A stretch of 64,000 nt of DNA from Alphaproteobacteria bacterium. Lineage in GTDB: Bacteria; Pseudomonadota; Alphaproteobacteria; UBA828. Shown here one piece after another: positions 25,838 to 34,823 of this stretch. Every line of letters starts with the position of its first letter. Positions within the stretch are counted from its first letter, which is position 1. Where the stretch lies: assembly GCA_022826345.1 (NCBI GenBank), contig JAJDVB010000094.1, forward strand, positions 42,351-106,350, written 5' to 3'. The notes beneath the pieces were generated by a model. The model made no database searches. It was not told the origin of the DNA and saw only the letters and a list, made by a program, of their open reading frames with translations. A program made the position numbers and the translations under genes.

Positions 25838-27877
25838 ATGAGCGATCTGGTCGGGATCGACGTGGGCGGAACCTTCACGGACTTCGTTCGCTACGATCCC
25901 GAAACCCAGGCCGTCGACGTCTGGAAAACGCTGTCCACCCCGACCGACCCCATCGACGGCATCGTCGACGGGCTGGACCGTTCCGGCGACGTGGGCGGCA
26001 TCGGCAACATCCGCTTCGGCACCACCATCGCCACCAACGCGATCCTCGAGCGCAAGGGCGCCACGGTCGCGTACCTGACCACGACCGGGTTTCGCGACGT
26101 GCCCTTCATCCAGCGGGGCAAGCGCAAGAGCCACTACGACATCACCTGGGTCAAGGCCAAGCCGCTGGTGAAGCGGCGCCACTGCTATGAGGTGGACGAG
26201 CGGATTCTGGCGCGTGGCGAGGTCTACCACCCGCTCGATATCGAGCGCGTCCGCGCCATCGCCCGCGAGATCAAGGCACTTGGCCGAGTCGAGGCGGTCG
26301 CTATCAACTTCCTCTTCTCCTTCGTCACGCCCGACCATGAGCGCACGGCGCAAGAAATCTTCGCCGAGGAGTGCCCGGACATCCCGGTCAGCATCTCCTA
26401 CGAGGTACTGCCCAAGTGGAAGGAGTTCGAACGCTCGTCCACCACCATCACCGACGCCTACATCAAGCCCGTCGTCGGCCACCATCTGGGCGCCATGCGG
26501 ACGCGGCTCGACGCGAAGGGCATCACCCGCCAGGTCGCGGTCATCAGATCCAACGGCGGCGAGATGACCTTGGAGGGGGCCGCCCGTCACCCCATCCAGA
26601 TGACCCTCTCGGGCCCCACCGGCGGCGTGGTGGGCGCCAAGCAGATCGCCCGCAGCGTCGGCGTTGATCATCTGGTCACTCTCGACATGGGCGGCACGTC
26701 CACCGATGTCTCCACCGTGGTCGGCGGCAATGAGAGCTTCACCACGAGCTTCGAGATCGAGTTCGGCCTGCCGATCCAGATTCCCATGATCGATATCCGC
26801 ACCATGGGCGCTGGCGGCGGCTCGCTGGCCTGGATCGACAAGGGCGGCATGCTGCGCATGGGGCCGGAGAGCGCGGGCGCAAACCCCGGCCCCGCCTGCT
26901 ACGGCCTCGGCGGCACCCAAGCGACCGCGACCGACGCCAATCTCGCACTCGGGCGCATCAATCCCGCGAACTTCCTCGGCGGCGCCATGGCGCTCGACGC
27001 AGACGCCGCATCGAAGGCCATCTCGGAGGTCGCGGCCGCGATCGAAAGGCCGGTCGAGGCGACCGCGCTCGCCATGGTGCAGATCGCCAACAACAACATG
27101 ATCGGCGCGCTGCGCTCGGTGCTGACCGAGCGCGGCCTCGACCCGCGCGATTTTACCCTGCTGGCCTTCGGCGGCGCCGGCCCCGTCCACGTCGCCGACC
27201 TCATGGTCCACGCCAACATCCCGAGCGGCATCGTGCCCAACCATCCGGGCCAGTTCTCGGCCTTCGGCTTCCTGATGACCGACGCCAGGGTCGACCTAGA
27301 GCGGACGGCGCAGATGACCTCGGCGGCCTTCGATGCCGACCATGCCAACCGCGTGCTCTCGGACCTGATCCGCGAGAGCATCGCCGCGCTCGAGGAACAG
27401 GGCTACACCCAGAACATCGAGATCCACCGGTCGCTGGAGATGCGCTATCTCGGTCAGAACCACGAGCTCGACGTGCCCATCGCCTTCGACCGCTTCGACA
27501 AGGGCACAATGCCGGGGCTTTGGGAGGCGTTCCATCGGGCGCACCACGACCGCTTCAACTTCGACATCCCCGGCGAGAAGATCGAGATGACCTCGGTCAA
27601 GGTCACGGCGGTGTCGGTGACCGACAAGCTGCAGCTTGCCGAGATCGGCGAGGCCGAAGGCGAGCCCGAGCCGGCGGCCACACGCCGCGTTCTGTTCGAG
27701 GAGGGCTGGGCGGAGACTCCGGTCCATGATCGCGCCCGGCTCCGCCACGGCCACCGCTTCGAGGGCCCGGCGCTGATCGAGGAGCACGCCTCGGTCACCG
27801 TCATCCGCCCCGGCCAGCCGGTGCGGATCGACCGTTACGGCAATATTCTGATCGGCGAGATCGCGCGCCGAGCTTGA
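25838..27877 (+). CDS. Hydantoinase/oxoprolinase subunit A (HyuA family)
   Basis: A full-length 679-aa HyuA: GIDVGGTFTDFVRYD at the N-terminus, FGTTIATNAILERKG near 65, LDMGGTSTDVSTV near 285 and GAGGGSLAWID near 325. It uses ATP to activate an amide, lactam or carbonyl substrate together with HyuB. It is separated by 42 bp from the first of two HyuB genes. It is less similar to the HyuA half of the upstream fusion than a recent duplicate would be, so the fusion and this set are separate enzymes. Confidence 0.93.
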   Translation: MSDLVGIDVGGTFTDFVRYDPETQAVDVWKTLSTPTDPIDGIVDGLDRSGDVGGIGNIRFGTTIATNAILERKGATVAYLTTTGFRDVPFIQRGKRKSHYDITWVKAKPLVKRRHCYEVDERILARGEVYHPLDIERVRAIAREIKALGRVEAVAINFLFSFVTPDHERTAQEIFAEECPDIPVSISYEVLPKWKEFERSSTTITDAYIKPVVGHHLGAMRTRLDAKGITRQVAVIRSNGGEMTLEGAARHPIQMTLSGPTGGVVGAKQIARSVGVDHLVTLDMGGTSTDVSTVVGGNESFTTSFEIEFGLPIQIPMIDIRTMGAGGGSLAWIDKGGMLRMGPESAGANPGPACYGLGGTQATATDANLALGRINPANFLGGAMALDADAASKAISEVAAAIERPVEATALAMVQIANNNMIGALRSVLTERGLDPRDFTLLAFGGAGPVHVADLMVHANIPSGIVPNHPGQFSAFGFLMTDARVDLERTAQMTSAAFDADHANRVLSDLIRESIAALEEQGYTQNIEIHRSLEMRYLGQNHELDVPIAFDRFDKGTMPGLWEAFHRAHHDRFNFDIPGEKIEMTSVKVTAVSVTDKLQLAEIGEAEGEPEPAATRRVLFEEGWAETPVHDRARLRHGHRFEGPALIEEHASVTVIRPGQPVRIDRYGNILIGEIARRA

Positions 27878-27919
27878 CCCCTATCGGAGCCCGCGTGCGG
27901 GCGAGGAAAGGAACCGGTC

Positions 27920-29659
27920 ATGGACATGGTTGCGATGAACATCATCGAATCCGCCATGATCGCGATCTGCCGCGAGATGGGCGTCAACGTCCAGAAGACC
28001 GCCTATTCCACGGTTTTCTCCGAAGCCGAGGACTTCACCTGCGCGCTGGCCAACACCGAGGGCGAGCTGATCGCGGTGGCGGATTTCTGCCCGGCGCAGA
28101 TCGGCGGCGTGCCGCTGCTGGTTCGCTCCATGGTGAAGGAAATCGCGCTCGACGAGATCGACGAGGGCGACGTCATCGTCCACAACGACCCCTACAGGGG
28201 CGGCCTGCACACGCCCGAGCACACCATGTTCAAGCCGTACTTCGTCGAGGGCGAGCTGATGGGCTTCGCCGTCGCCATCGGCCACTTCGTCGAGGTGGGC
28301 GGCATGGTGCCGGGCGGCTTCCCCGGCGAGGCCACCGAGATCTTCCACGAAGGGCTCCGCGTGCCCCCTGTCAAGATCAAGAAGCGGGGCGAGGACGTGG
28401 TCGAGGTGTGGAAGCTGATGCTCGCCAACGTGCGCACCCCGCGCCAGAACTACGGCGACATCCGGGCGATGATCTCCGCCGTCGATCTCGGCGAGGCCCG
28501 GATGAAGGAGCTGATCGGCAGGTATGGCCGCGAGACCTTCCGCCGCACCGTCACCGACCTGATGGACTATTCCGAGGCCCGGATGCGGGTGGAGATCGGG
28601 GCCTTCCCCGACGGTTGCTACCGCTTCGAGGACGCGCTGGAAGACGACGGTATCGAGGACAAGGAATATACGATCCGCTGTGCGGTGCACGTGCAGGGCG
28701 ACGAGGTGGTGATCGATTACACCGGCTCCTCGCCGCAGGCCCTGGGCCCGATCAACGCCACCTTGGGCGTCGCTTGGTCGGCGTCGTACAACGCCATGTT
28801 GCATCTGACCGACCAGACAATTCCGAAGAATTCCGGCTGCTTCCGCCCGATCCGGGTGATCGCGCCGGCCGGCTCCGTGATGAACGTGGACTATCCGGGT
28901 TCCGAGGTCGGCGGCAACACCGAGACCCACCCGGTTATCGTCGCCACCATTCTGGGCGCGATGGCTCCGGCGGCGCCCGACCGCGTGATGGCGTCAGAGG
29001 GAACCACCCACGGCTGCCTGGTCTTCGGCGGCTACGATGCGCACAACGACGAGCCCTTCGGTGCCCTGGATATTTCCTACGTCGGCTACGGCGGACGCAG
29101 CTTCGCCGATGGCAACGACGCCACGGATTCGATCAACGGCAACTGCGCCAACACGCCGGTCGAGGTGTTCGAGACGCGCTTCCCCTGGATCGTCGAGGAG
29201 TACGGGCTGTGTCCGGATTCGGGCGGCGCTGGCGCTCATCGCGGCGGCTTGGGCACGTCCAAGACCATGCTGTGCACCGGCGATTTGATGATCAGCCAGA
29301 TGACCAACAAGCACAAGAAGACCGCCTGGGGCCTGAACGGCGGCGCTGACGGCTTGCCCGGCGCCACCCTCTACCAGAGCGAGGGTGCCAACCGCTGGAC
29401 CACGGTCGGCGAGGCCTTCGGGAAGGTCTCGACCACCAAGTACTCGAACGTGCCGATCCGCCCTGGCGAGCGTGTTTCGGTCAAGGTGCCGGGCGGTGGC
29501 GGCTACGGCGAACCGCGCGAGCGCGACCCCCGCGCTGTGGTGGAGGACGTGCTGGAAGGCTACGTCAGCGCCGAGGCTGCGGCGCGGGACTACGGCTACG
29601 ATCCGTCCTGGATCGCGCGCTACGCTAAGGATGCGCCGCTGCCGGAGGCGGCTGAATAA
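27920..29659 (+). CDS. Hydantoinase/oxoprolinase subunit B, tandem copy 1
   Basis: The 579-aa HyuB protein starts MDMVAMNIIESAM after an AAAGGAAC site. It contains VIVHNDPYRGGLHTPEH near residue 90, GGMVPGGFPGEATE and the C-terminal VPGGGGYGEPRERDP. It is the catalytic partner of the HyuA gene just upstream. The following gene has the same length and by eye more than 90 percent identity, so this is one of a recent tandem pair. The extra copy could form an alternative complex or raise dosage. Confidence 0.93.
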   Translation: MDMVAMNIIESAMIAICREMGVNVQKTAYSTVFSEAEDFTCALANTEGELIAVADFCPAQIGGVPLLVRSMVKEIALDEIDEGDVIVHNDPYRGGLHTPEHTMFKPYFVEGELMGFAVAIGHFVEVGGMVPGGFPGEATEIFHEGLRVPPVKIKKRGEDVVEVWKLMLANVRTPRQNYGDIRAMISAVDLGEARMKELIGRYGRETFRRTVTDLMDYSEARMRVEIGAFPDGCYRFEDALEDDGIEDKEYTIRCAVHVQGDEVVIDYTGSSPQALGPINATLGVAWSASYNAMLHLTDQTIPKNSGCFRPIRVIAPAGSVMNVDYPGSEVGGNTETHPVIVATILGAMAPAAPDRVMASEGTTHGCLVFGGYDAHNDEPFGALDISYVGYGGRSFADGNDATDSINGNCANTPVEVFETRFPWIVEEYGLCPDSGGAGAHRGGLGTSKTMLCTGDLMISQMTNKHKKTAWGLNGGADGLPGATLYQSEGANRWTTVGEAFGKVSTTKYSNVPIRPGERVSVKVPGGGGYGEPRERDPRAVVEDVLEGYVSAEAAARDYGYDPSWIARYAKDAPLPEAAE

Positions 29660-29689
29660 CCCGAACGGGGACGAAGAAAGGAACCCGTC

Positions 29690-31429
29690 ATGGACATGGT
29701 CACGATGAACATCATCGAATCCGCCATGGTCGCGATTTGCCGCGAGATGGGCGTCAACGTGCAGAAGACGGCCTACTCCACGATCTTCTCGGAGGCCGAG
29801 GACTTCACCTGCGCGCTGGCCAACACGGAAGGCGAGATGATCGCCGTGGCCGAGTTCTGTCCGGCCCAGATCGGCGGCGTGCCGCTGCTCGTGCGCTCGA
29901 TGGTGAAGGAAATCTCGCTCTCCGAGATCGACGAGGGCGACGTGATCGTTCACAACGACCCCTACAGGGGCGGCCTGCACACGCCCGAGCACACCATGTT
30001 CAAGCCGATTTTCGTCGACGGCGAGCTCATGGGCTTCGCCGTCGCCATCGGCCACTTCGTCGAGGTCGGTGGCATGGTGCCGGGCGGCTTCCCCGGCGAG
30101 GCCACCGAGATCTTCCACGAAGGCCTCCGCGTGCCCCCCGTCAAGATCAAGAAGCGGGGCGAAGACGTGGTCGAGGTCTGGAAGCTGATGCTCGCCAACG
30201 TCCGCACGCCGCGCCAGAACTACGGCGACATCAGGGCGATGATCTCCGCCGTCGATCTCGGCGAAGCGCGGATGAAGGAGTTGATCGGCAAATACGGCCG
30301 CGAGACCTTCCAGCGCACCGTCATCGACCTTATGGACTACTCTGAGGCGCGGATGCGGGCAGAGATCCGGGCCTTCCCCGACGGCTGCTACCGCTTCGAG
30401 GATGGACTCGAGGACGACGGCATCGAGGACAAGGAGTACACCATCCGGTGCGCGGTGCACGTTCAGGGCGATGAGGTGGTGATCGACTACACCGGCTCCT
30501 CGCCGCAGGCGCTGGGTCCGATCAATGCCACCTTGGGCGTCGCCTGGTCGGCGTCCTACAACGCCATGCTGCACCTGACTGACCAGACGATTCCGAAGAA
30601 TTCGGGCTGCTTCCGCCCGATCCGGGTGATCGCGCCGGCTGGCTCGGTGATGAATGTGGACTATCCGGGCTCCGAGGTCGGCGGCAACACCGAAACCCAT
30701 CCGCTCATCGTCGCCATCATCTTGGGCGCGATGGCACCGGCGGCGCCCGACCGGGTGATGGCCTCTGAAGGCACGACGCACGGATGCTTCGTCTTCGGCG
30801 GCTACGATGAGCGCAACGACGAGCCGATCGGCGCTTTCGACTTCTCCTATGTCGGCTATGGCGGGCGCAGCTTCGCCGATGGCAACGACGCCACGGATTC
30901 GATCAACGGCAACTGCGCCAACACGCCGACCGAGGTGTTCGAGACGCGCTTCCCGTGGATCGTGGAGGAATATGCGCTGCGCCCGGATTCGGGCGGCGCC
31001 GGCGCCCATCGCGGCGGCCTGAGCATCTCCAAGACCATGCTGTGTACCGGCGACGTGATGATCAGCCAGATGACCAACAAGCATAAGAAGGTCGCCTGGG
31101 GCTTGAACGGAGGCGGCGAGGGCATAGCCGGCGCCACGCTCTATCAGCAGGAAGGCGCCAACCGCTGGACCACGGTGGGCGAGGCGTTCGGCAAGGTCTC
31201 GACCACCAAGTATTCGAACGTGCCCATCCGTCCGGGCGAACGGGTCTCGGTCAAGGCGCCGGGTGGCGGCGGCTACGGTGAGCCTCGCGAGCGCGACCCC
31301 CGCGCTGTGGTGGAGGACGTGCTGGAGGGTTACGTCAGCGCGGAGGCTGCGACGCGGGACTACGGCTACGAGCCGGCCTGGGTCGCGCGCTACGGAGAGG
31401 ACGCGCCGCTGCCGGAGGCGGCCGAATAG
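29690..31429 (+). CDS. Hydantoinase/oxoprolinase subunit B, tandem copy 2
   Basis: Also 579 aa and colinear with copy 1 without gaps. Differences are scattered conservative changes, for example MDMVTMN for MDMVAMN and EGEMIAVAEF for EGELIAVADF. Even the ribosome-binding region is repeated (AAAGGAACCCGTC against AAAGGAACCGGTC). It ends KDAPLPEAAE-like as copy 1 does (EDAPLPEAAE here). The gap to copy 1 is 30 bp. Both copies look intact, so the second is not yet a decaying duplicate. Confidence 0.93.
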   Translation: MDMVTMNIIESAMVAICREMGVNVQKTAYSTIFSEAEDFTCALANTEGEMIAVAEFCPAQIGGVPLLVRSMVKEISLSEIDEGDVIVHNDPYRGGLHTPEHTMFKPIFVDGELMGFAVAIGHFVEVGGMVPGGFPGEATEIFHEGLRVPPVKIKKRGEDVVEVWKLMLANVRTPRQNYGDIRAMISAVDLGEARMKELIGKYGRETFQRTVIDLMDYSEARMRAEIRAFPDGCYRFEDGLEDDGIEDKEYTIRCAVHVQGDEVVIDYTGSSPQALGPINATLGVAWSASYNAMLHLTDQTIPKNSGCFRPIRVIAPAGSVMNVDYPGSEVGGNTETHPLIVAIILGAMAPAAPDRVMASEGTTHGCFVFGGYDERNDEPIGAFDFSYVGYGGRSFADGNDATDSINGNCANTPTEVFETRFPWIVEEYALRPDSGGAGAHRGGLSISKTMLCTGDVMISQMTNKHKKVAWGLNGGGEGIAGATLYQQEGANRWTTVGEAFGKVSTTKYSNVPIRPGERVSVKAPGGGGYGEPRERDPRAVVEDVLEGYVSAEAATRDYGYEPAWVARYGEDAPLPEAAE

Positions 31430-31449
31430 CCCGAGCGGGGGCCGGGGAG

Positions 31450-32064
31450 ATGGCCGCGACCGATGGGGCCGACGGGGCGGCTCAAGCGACCATTACCATC
31501 AAGAAGTACGCCAACCGCCGGCTCTACAACACCGCCACCAGCAGCTATGTGACCCTCGACGACCTCTGCGACATGGTGCGGAACGGAGAGGATTTCGTCG
31601 TCCGCGACGCGAAATCTGGCGACGATCTCACCCGCCAGGTGCTGACCCAGATCATCGTCGAGCAGGAGGCCAAGGGGCAGAACATGCTGCCGCTCAGCTT
31701 CCTGCGGCAGCTTATCCAGCTCTACGGCGACAACGTCCAGGCGTTCGTGCCCCGTTATCTCGAAGTCGCCATGGAGACCTTCGCGCGCAATCAGGGGGAC
31801 ATGCGCAAGCGGATGAACGACAGCTTCGGCGGCATGTTCCCGGTCGACGAATTCGAGGCCATGGCCGAGCGCAACATGGCGCTGATGCAACGCACCATGG
31901 AGATGTTCTCGGGCTTTCCCGCCGGCGAGCGCAGGCAGGAGCCCAAGCCCGACGGAGACGGCGACGAGTCGGTCGATGTCGGCGCCGTCCTCGACCGGCT
32001 CGACAAGATGCAGGCCCAGCTTGACGCTCTGAGCGGGCGCGGCCGAAAGGACGGCGACGAGTAA
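31450..32064 (+). CDS. phaR: Polyhydroxyalkanoate synthesis repressor PhaR
   Basis: The 204-aa protein has the PhaR DNA-binding domain at the N-terminus (IKKYANRRLYNTATSSYVTL) and the PHB-accumulation regulatory segment after it (LLPLSFLRQLIQLYGDN-like, residues about 75-120). PhaR represses phasin and PHA genes and binds PHA granules or polymer. It begins 20 bp after the second hyuB gene and may be read through from it, but other bacteria have phaR near phaC; no PHA synthase gene is in the window. Confidence 0.92.
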   Translation: MAATDGADGAAQATITIKKYANRRLYNTATSSYVTLDDLCDMVRNGEDFVVRDAKSGDDLTRQVLTQIIVEQEAKGQNMLPLSFLRQLIQLYGDNVQAFVPRYLEVAMETFARNQGDMRKRMNDSFGGMFPVDEFEAMAERNMALMQRTMEMFSGFPAGERRQEPKPDGDGDESVDVGAVLDRLDKMQAQLDALSGRGRKDGDE

Positions 32065-32097
32065 ATCCGCCGCGCCGGCCGTGACCATGGTGAGAAA

Positions 32098-32116
32098 GGC
32101 GGGTTAACATCCCGCC
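32098..32116 (+). terminator. Short hairpin after phaR
   Basis: GGCGGG and CCCGCC pair perfectly around the 7-base loop TTAACAT, 33 bases past the phaR stop and 29 before the next start. No T-tract follows, so it is only a weak terminator candidate. Confidence 0.35.
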
Positions 32117-32144
32117 ATCGATCACCCGACAGGCGAGGACTGGG

Positions 32145-32648
32145 ATGGTTTCAGCGACGAAGATGGCCGCGGCGCTGGTCGCCGGGGCAGCGATACTGGG
32201 TGCGGCGCACATCGCGACGGCCGAGGAGAGCGGCAGCCTCCGCCTCATCCGCACCTACGTGCAGGACTACACCACCATCGAGCACGGTGATACGCGTTAC
32301 ACAGGCGGCTCGCTTGAAGGCTCGGTCACCATCCTCGAGAGCAGCGGCGGCCCGTTCGTCGTGGGTACGCATGAGCGGATCACCTGCGTGGTCTATGCCA
32401 AGAGCACGGAGGCGGGCATCGATCTCGACGCGCCGTGCACGATGACCGCGCCCTCGGGCGACACGTGGTACACCCACTCGAAACGGAGCGCGGGCAACGT
32501 CGAGACGGGCGGCGGTGGCCCCGGCACCATCGAGATCCTGGGCGGCACGGGCGTCTACGCCGGCATCAGCGGCAACTGCACCTACGATGTCGGCTATATG
32601 CCGGACAATTGGGTCGCCATGATCGCGGACTGCACATGGCAAAAGTAG
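32145..32648 (+). CDS. Secreted protein of unknown function
   Basis: The 167-aa protein has a clear signal peptide, MVSATKMAAALVAGAAILG then AAHIATA before EESG, cleaved near residue 26. The mature part is beta-rich with many threonines and glycines. Two cysteines near residues 84 and 98 and two more near 146 and 164 could form disulfides (ITCVVYAK, APCTMTA, GNCTYDV, ADCTWQK). I do not recognise a family. It stands alone, with a hairpin upstream and a small gene 38 bp downstream. Confidence 0.75.
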   Translation: MVSATKMAAALVAGAAILGAAHIATAEESGSLRLIRTYVQDYTTIEHGDTRYTGGSLEGSVTILESSGGPFVVGTHERITCVVYAKSTEAGIDLDAPCTMTAPSGDTWYTHSKRSAGNVETGGGGPGTIEILGGTGVYAGISGNCTYDVGYMPDNWVAMIADCTWQK

Positions 32649-32686
32649 CGCGGGCTGAGCCGGGCCGACGGAGACGGGACTGAGCG

Positions 32687-32953
32687 ATGGTCGAGCTGGT
32701 CGCCTATGTCGCGCTCCAGCGTCTGATCGACGCGGCAGAGGCGGCTGAGGAAAGCCTCATGCCCAACGAGCGCGAGATGCTGCACAGCCTCAAGTCGAAG
32801 TACGCCGCGCCGATGGACGTCGATCCGTTCGACACGACTGCGCTCGAAGTCATCCTGCGCAATGTCGAGGTGCGCAAGGGATACGATTTCGATCCGCGCA
32901 AGGACGGCGGCCGGGTCATCGACCTGCCGCGCACCAGGGACAAGAAGGCGTGA
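32687..32953 (+). CDS. Small hypothetical protein
   Basis: An 88-aa charged protein without signal peptide or membrane segment; helices are likely in the first 45 residues (LQRLIDAAEAAEESL). Placement 38 bp after a secreted protein gene on the same strand and normal codon use support it as real. No family is recognised. Confidence 0.6.
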   Translation: MVELVAYVALQRLIDAAEAAEESLMPNEREMLHSLKSKYAAPMDVDPFDTTALEVILRNVEVRKGYDFDPRKDGGRVIDLPRTRDKKA

Positions 32954-33047
32954 ACGAAGCGTCCCTGATATTGCTGGAGGGAGACGGGCTAATTTCACTT
33001 AGGGGTCCCTGGCAACGCCAACAATCAGTCGAAAGGACGCTTGAACC

Positions 33048-33623
33048 ATGCTCAAACGCACTCTCGGGGCTGCCTTGGCTGCAATCATCCTGGCTTTCTC
33101 GGCACCGGCCGCCGAGGCCGCCGACTACACGATCGACTCAGGCCACAGCTTCGTTCAGTTCAAGATCTCCCACGTCGGCGTGTCCTGGATGATCGGCACC
33201 TTCGAGAGGATTTCGGGCAGCTTCACGTTCGATTCGGAGGCGGGACCCGAGGCGCAGTCCATCACGGTCGAGATTGACACGGCGAGCGTCGACACCAACC
33301 ACGCGGAACGCGACAAGCACCTGCGCTCAGCCGACTTCCTGAACGTCGACGAGTTTCCCACGGCGACCTTTGTCAGCACCGGCTATGAAGGCGATGCCGA
33401 GAGCGGCGTCATGACGGGAGACCTGACGCTCCACGGCGTCACCAAGCCGATCGCCATCGCCGTCAAGAAGGTGGGCGAGGGCAAGGACCCCTGGGGCGGT
33501 TATCGCGCCGGTTTCGAAGGCACGACGACAATCACCCGCAAGGATTTCGGCATGGGCTACAACCTGGGGCCGGCGTCCGAAGCCATGGACCTCTTCCTCT
33601 TCATCGAGGGCACCCGCAACTAG
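33048..33623 (+). CDS. YceI-family periplasmic protein
   Basis: The 191-aa protein has a signal peptide (MLKRTLGAALAAIILAFSAP, cleavage after AEA near 24) and then the YceI lipocalin-like barrel: YTIDSGHSFVQFKISHVG, HLRSADFLNVDEFPTATF and GVTKPIAIAV. Members bind polyisoprenoids or amphiphilic lipids in the periplasm. It is followed 36 bp later by cytochrome b561. The pairing of YceI with a b561 cytochrome is common and suggests joint action in a periplasmic redox or quinone-related process. Confidence 0.93.
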   Translation: MLKRTLGAALAAIILAFSAPAAEAADYTIDSGHSFVQFKISHVGVSWMIGTFERISGSFTFDSEAGPEAQSITVEIDTASVDTNHAERDKHLRSADFLNVDEFPTATFVSTGYEGDAESGVMTGDLTLHGVTKPIAIAVKKVGEGKDPWGGYRAGFEGTTTITRKDFGMGYNLGPASEAMDLFLFIEGTRN

Positions 33624-33659
33624 CATCTGCGGGAGTTCCGCCCTCCGCGAGGTGCGCCG

Positions 33660-34238
33660 ATGTGGCGGAGCGGCCGAGACCACTACGGGCTCGTCGCCAT
33701 CGGCTTTCACTGGGCCATCGCCATCGTTTTCGTCGGCCTTGTTGGGCTCGGCGCCTGGATGGTGGGGCTCACCTATTACGATCCCTGGTACAACGAGTCC
33801 CTCGCGCTCCATAAGGCCATCGGAATCGTGGCGCTGGCGCTCGCGCTGGCCAAGTTCGGCTGGAAGCTCGCCGATCGCAAACCCGGTTTCGGGCCGGAAG
33901 TGCGCGCCTACGAGCGCGCCGGCGCCACCGCCACCCACTGGATTCTCGGTGCGCTCCTGGTCGTGCTGCCGGTCACCGGCTACCTGATCTCGACCTCGGA
34001 GGGCGTGGGCATCGACGTGTTCGGGCTCTTCGAGGTGCCCGCGTTCTTCGATGTCACGACCGGCACCCGCGACGTCGCCATCGATCTCCACTACTACCTG
34101 GCCTATGGCGGCATCGCGCTCGTCGGCATTCACGCCGGCGCAGCCCTCAAGCACACCTTCATCGACAAGGGCTCGACGCTGATCCGCATGCTGATCCCGC
34201 GCTCGCGTGCCCAGCCGGGCGAGCGGTCCGAGACTTAG
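33660..34238 (+). CDS. Cytochrome b561 (CybB-type)
   Basis: The 192-aa protein has four hydrophobic helices, the first from AIGFHWAIAIVFVGLVGLGA, and histidines positioned for two hemes (GFHWA, LHKAIG, HYYLAYGG, GIHAGAALKH). It is a small inner-membrane electron carrier probably linking the quinone pool with a periplasmic partner. The ATG at 33660 follows GCGAGGTGC. It forms a two-gene unit with the YceI gene. Confidence 0.9.
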   Translation: MWRSGRDHYGLVAIGFHWAIAIVFVGLVGLGAWMVGLTYYDPWYNESLALHKAIGIVALALALAKFGWKLADRKPGFGPEVRAYERAGATATHWILGALLVVLPVTGYLISTSEGVGIDVFGLFEVPAFFDVTTGTRDVAIDLHYYLAYGGIALVGIHAGAALKHTFIDKGSTLIRMLIPRSRAQPGERSET

Positions 34239-34271
34239 GGCGGCGTAGGGCGCGAAACAGGGGAGGGGTCA

Positions 34272-34748
34272 ATGCTGCTGGAAGGCTCGTGCTACTGCCG
34301 CGCGGTGCGGTTTTCGCTCCAGTCGAAGACGCCGCTTCCGTACATGCATTGCTATTGCTCGATCTGTCGAAAGACCGCCGGTGGCGGCGGCTACGCTATC
34401 AATCTCGGCGGCGACGCGGAGACGCTGAACGTCACGGGCAAGCGCTCCATCAAGGTCTACCGGGCACGGCTCGAGGACGGCAGCGAGAGCCCGGCGGAGC
34501 GGCGCTTCTGCGGCCGTTGCGGCAGCGCGCTCTGGGTCTGGGACCCGCGCTGGCCGGAGCTGATCCATCCCTTCGCGTCTGCCATCGACACAGCCCTGCC
34601 GGCGCCGCCCGAGCGCTGCCACATCATGCTCGACTACGCGCCGGGCTGGGTCAGGATTCCGTCCGGCAAGCGCGACCCCCACTTTCCCGAGTATCCCGAT
34701 CAGTCGCTCGAGGACTGGCACCGCAGCCGCGATCTTCTCGACCCGTGA
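34272..34748 (+). CDS. GFA/CENP-V family protein
   Basis: The 158-aa protein shows the zinc-binding pattern of the glutathione-dependent formaldehyde-activating (GFA) fold: GSCYCRAVRF near residue 5, HCYCSICRKTAG near 29 and RFCGRCGSALW near 78. Members often act on formaldehyde or other small carbonyls, but most are uncharacterised. It lies 33 bp after cytochrome b561. Confidence 0.9.
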   Translation: MLLEGSCYCRAVRFSLQSKTPLPYMHCYCSICRKTAGGGGYAINLGGDAETLNVTGKRSIKVYRARLEDGSESPAERRFCGRCGSALWVWDPRWPELIHPFASAIDTALPAPPERCHIMLDYAPGWVRIPSGKRDPHFPEYPDQSLEDWHRSRDLLDP

Positions 34749-34823
34749 CGGGGCAGTGCCAATCGGTCGGCACCTTGGTATAGGACGGCCGACACGAGGT
34801 TCGTTGGTGAAGGGCAGGGGATC

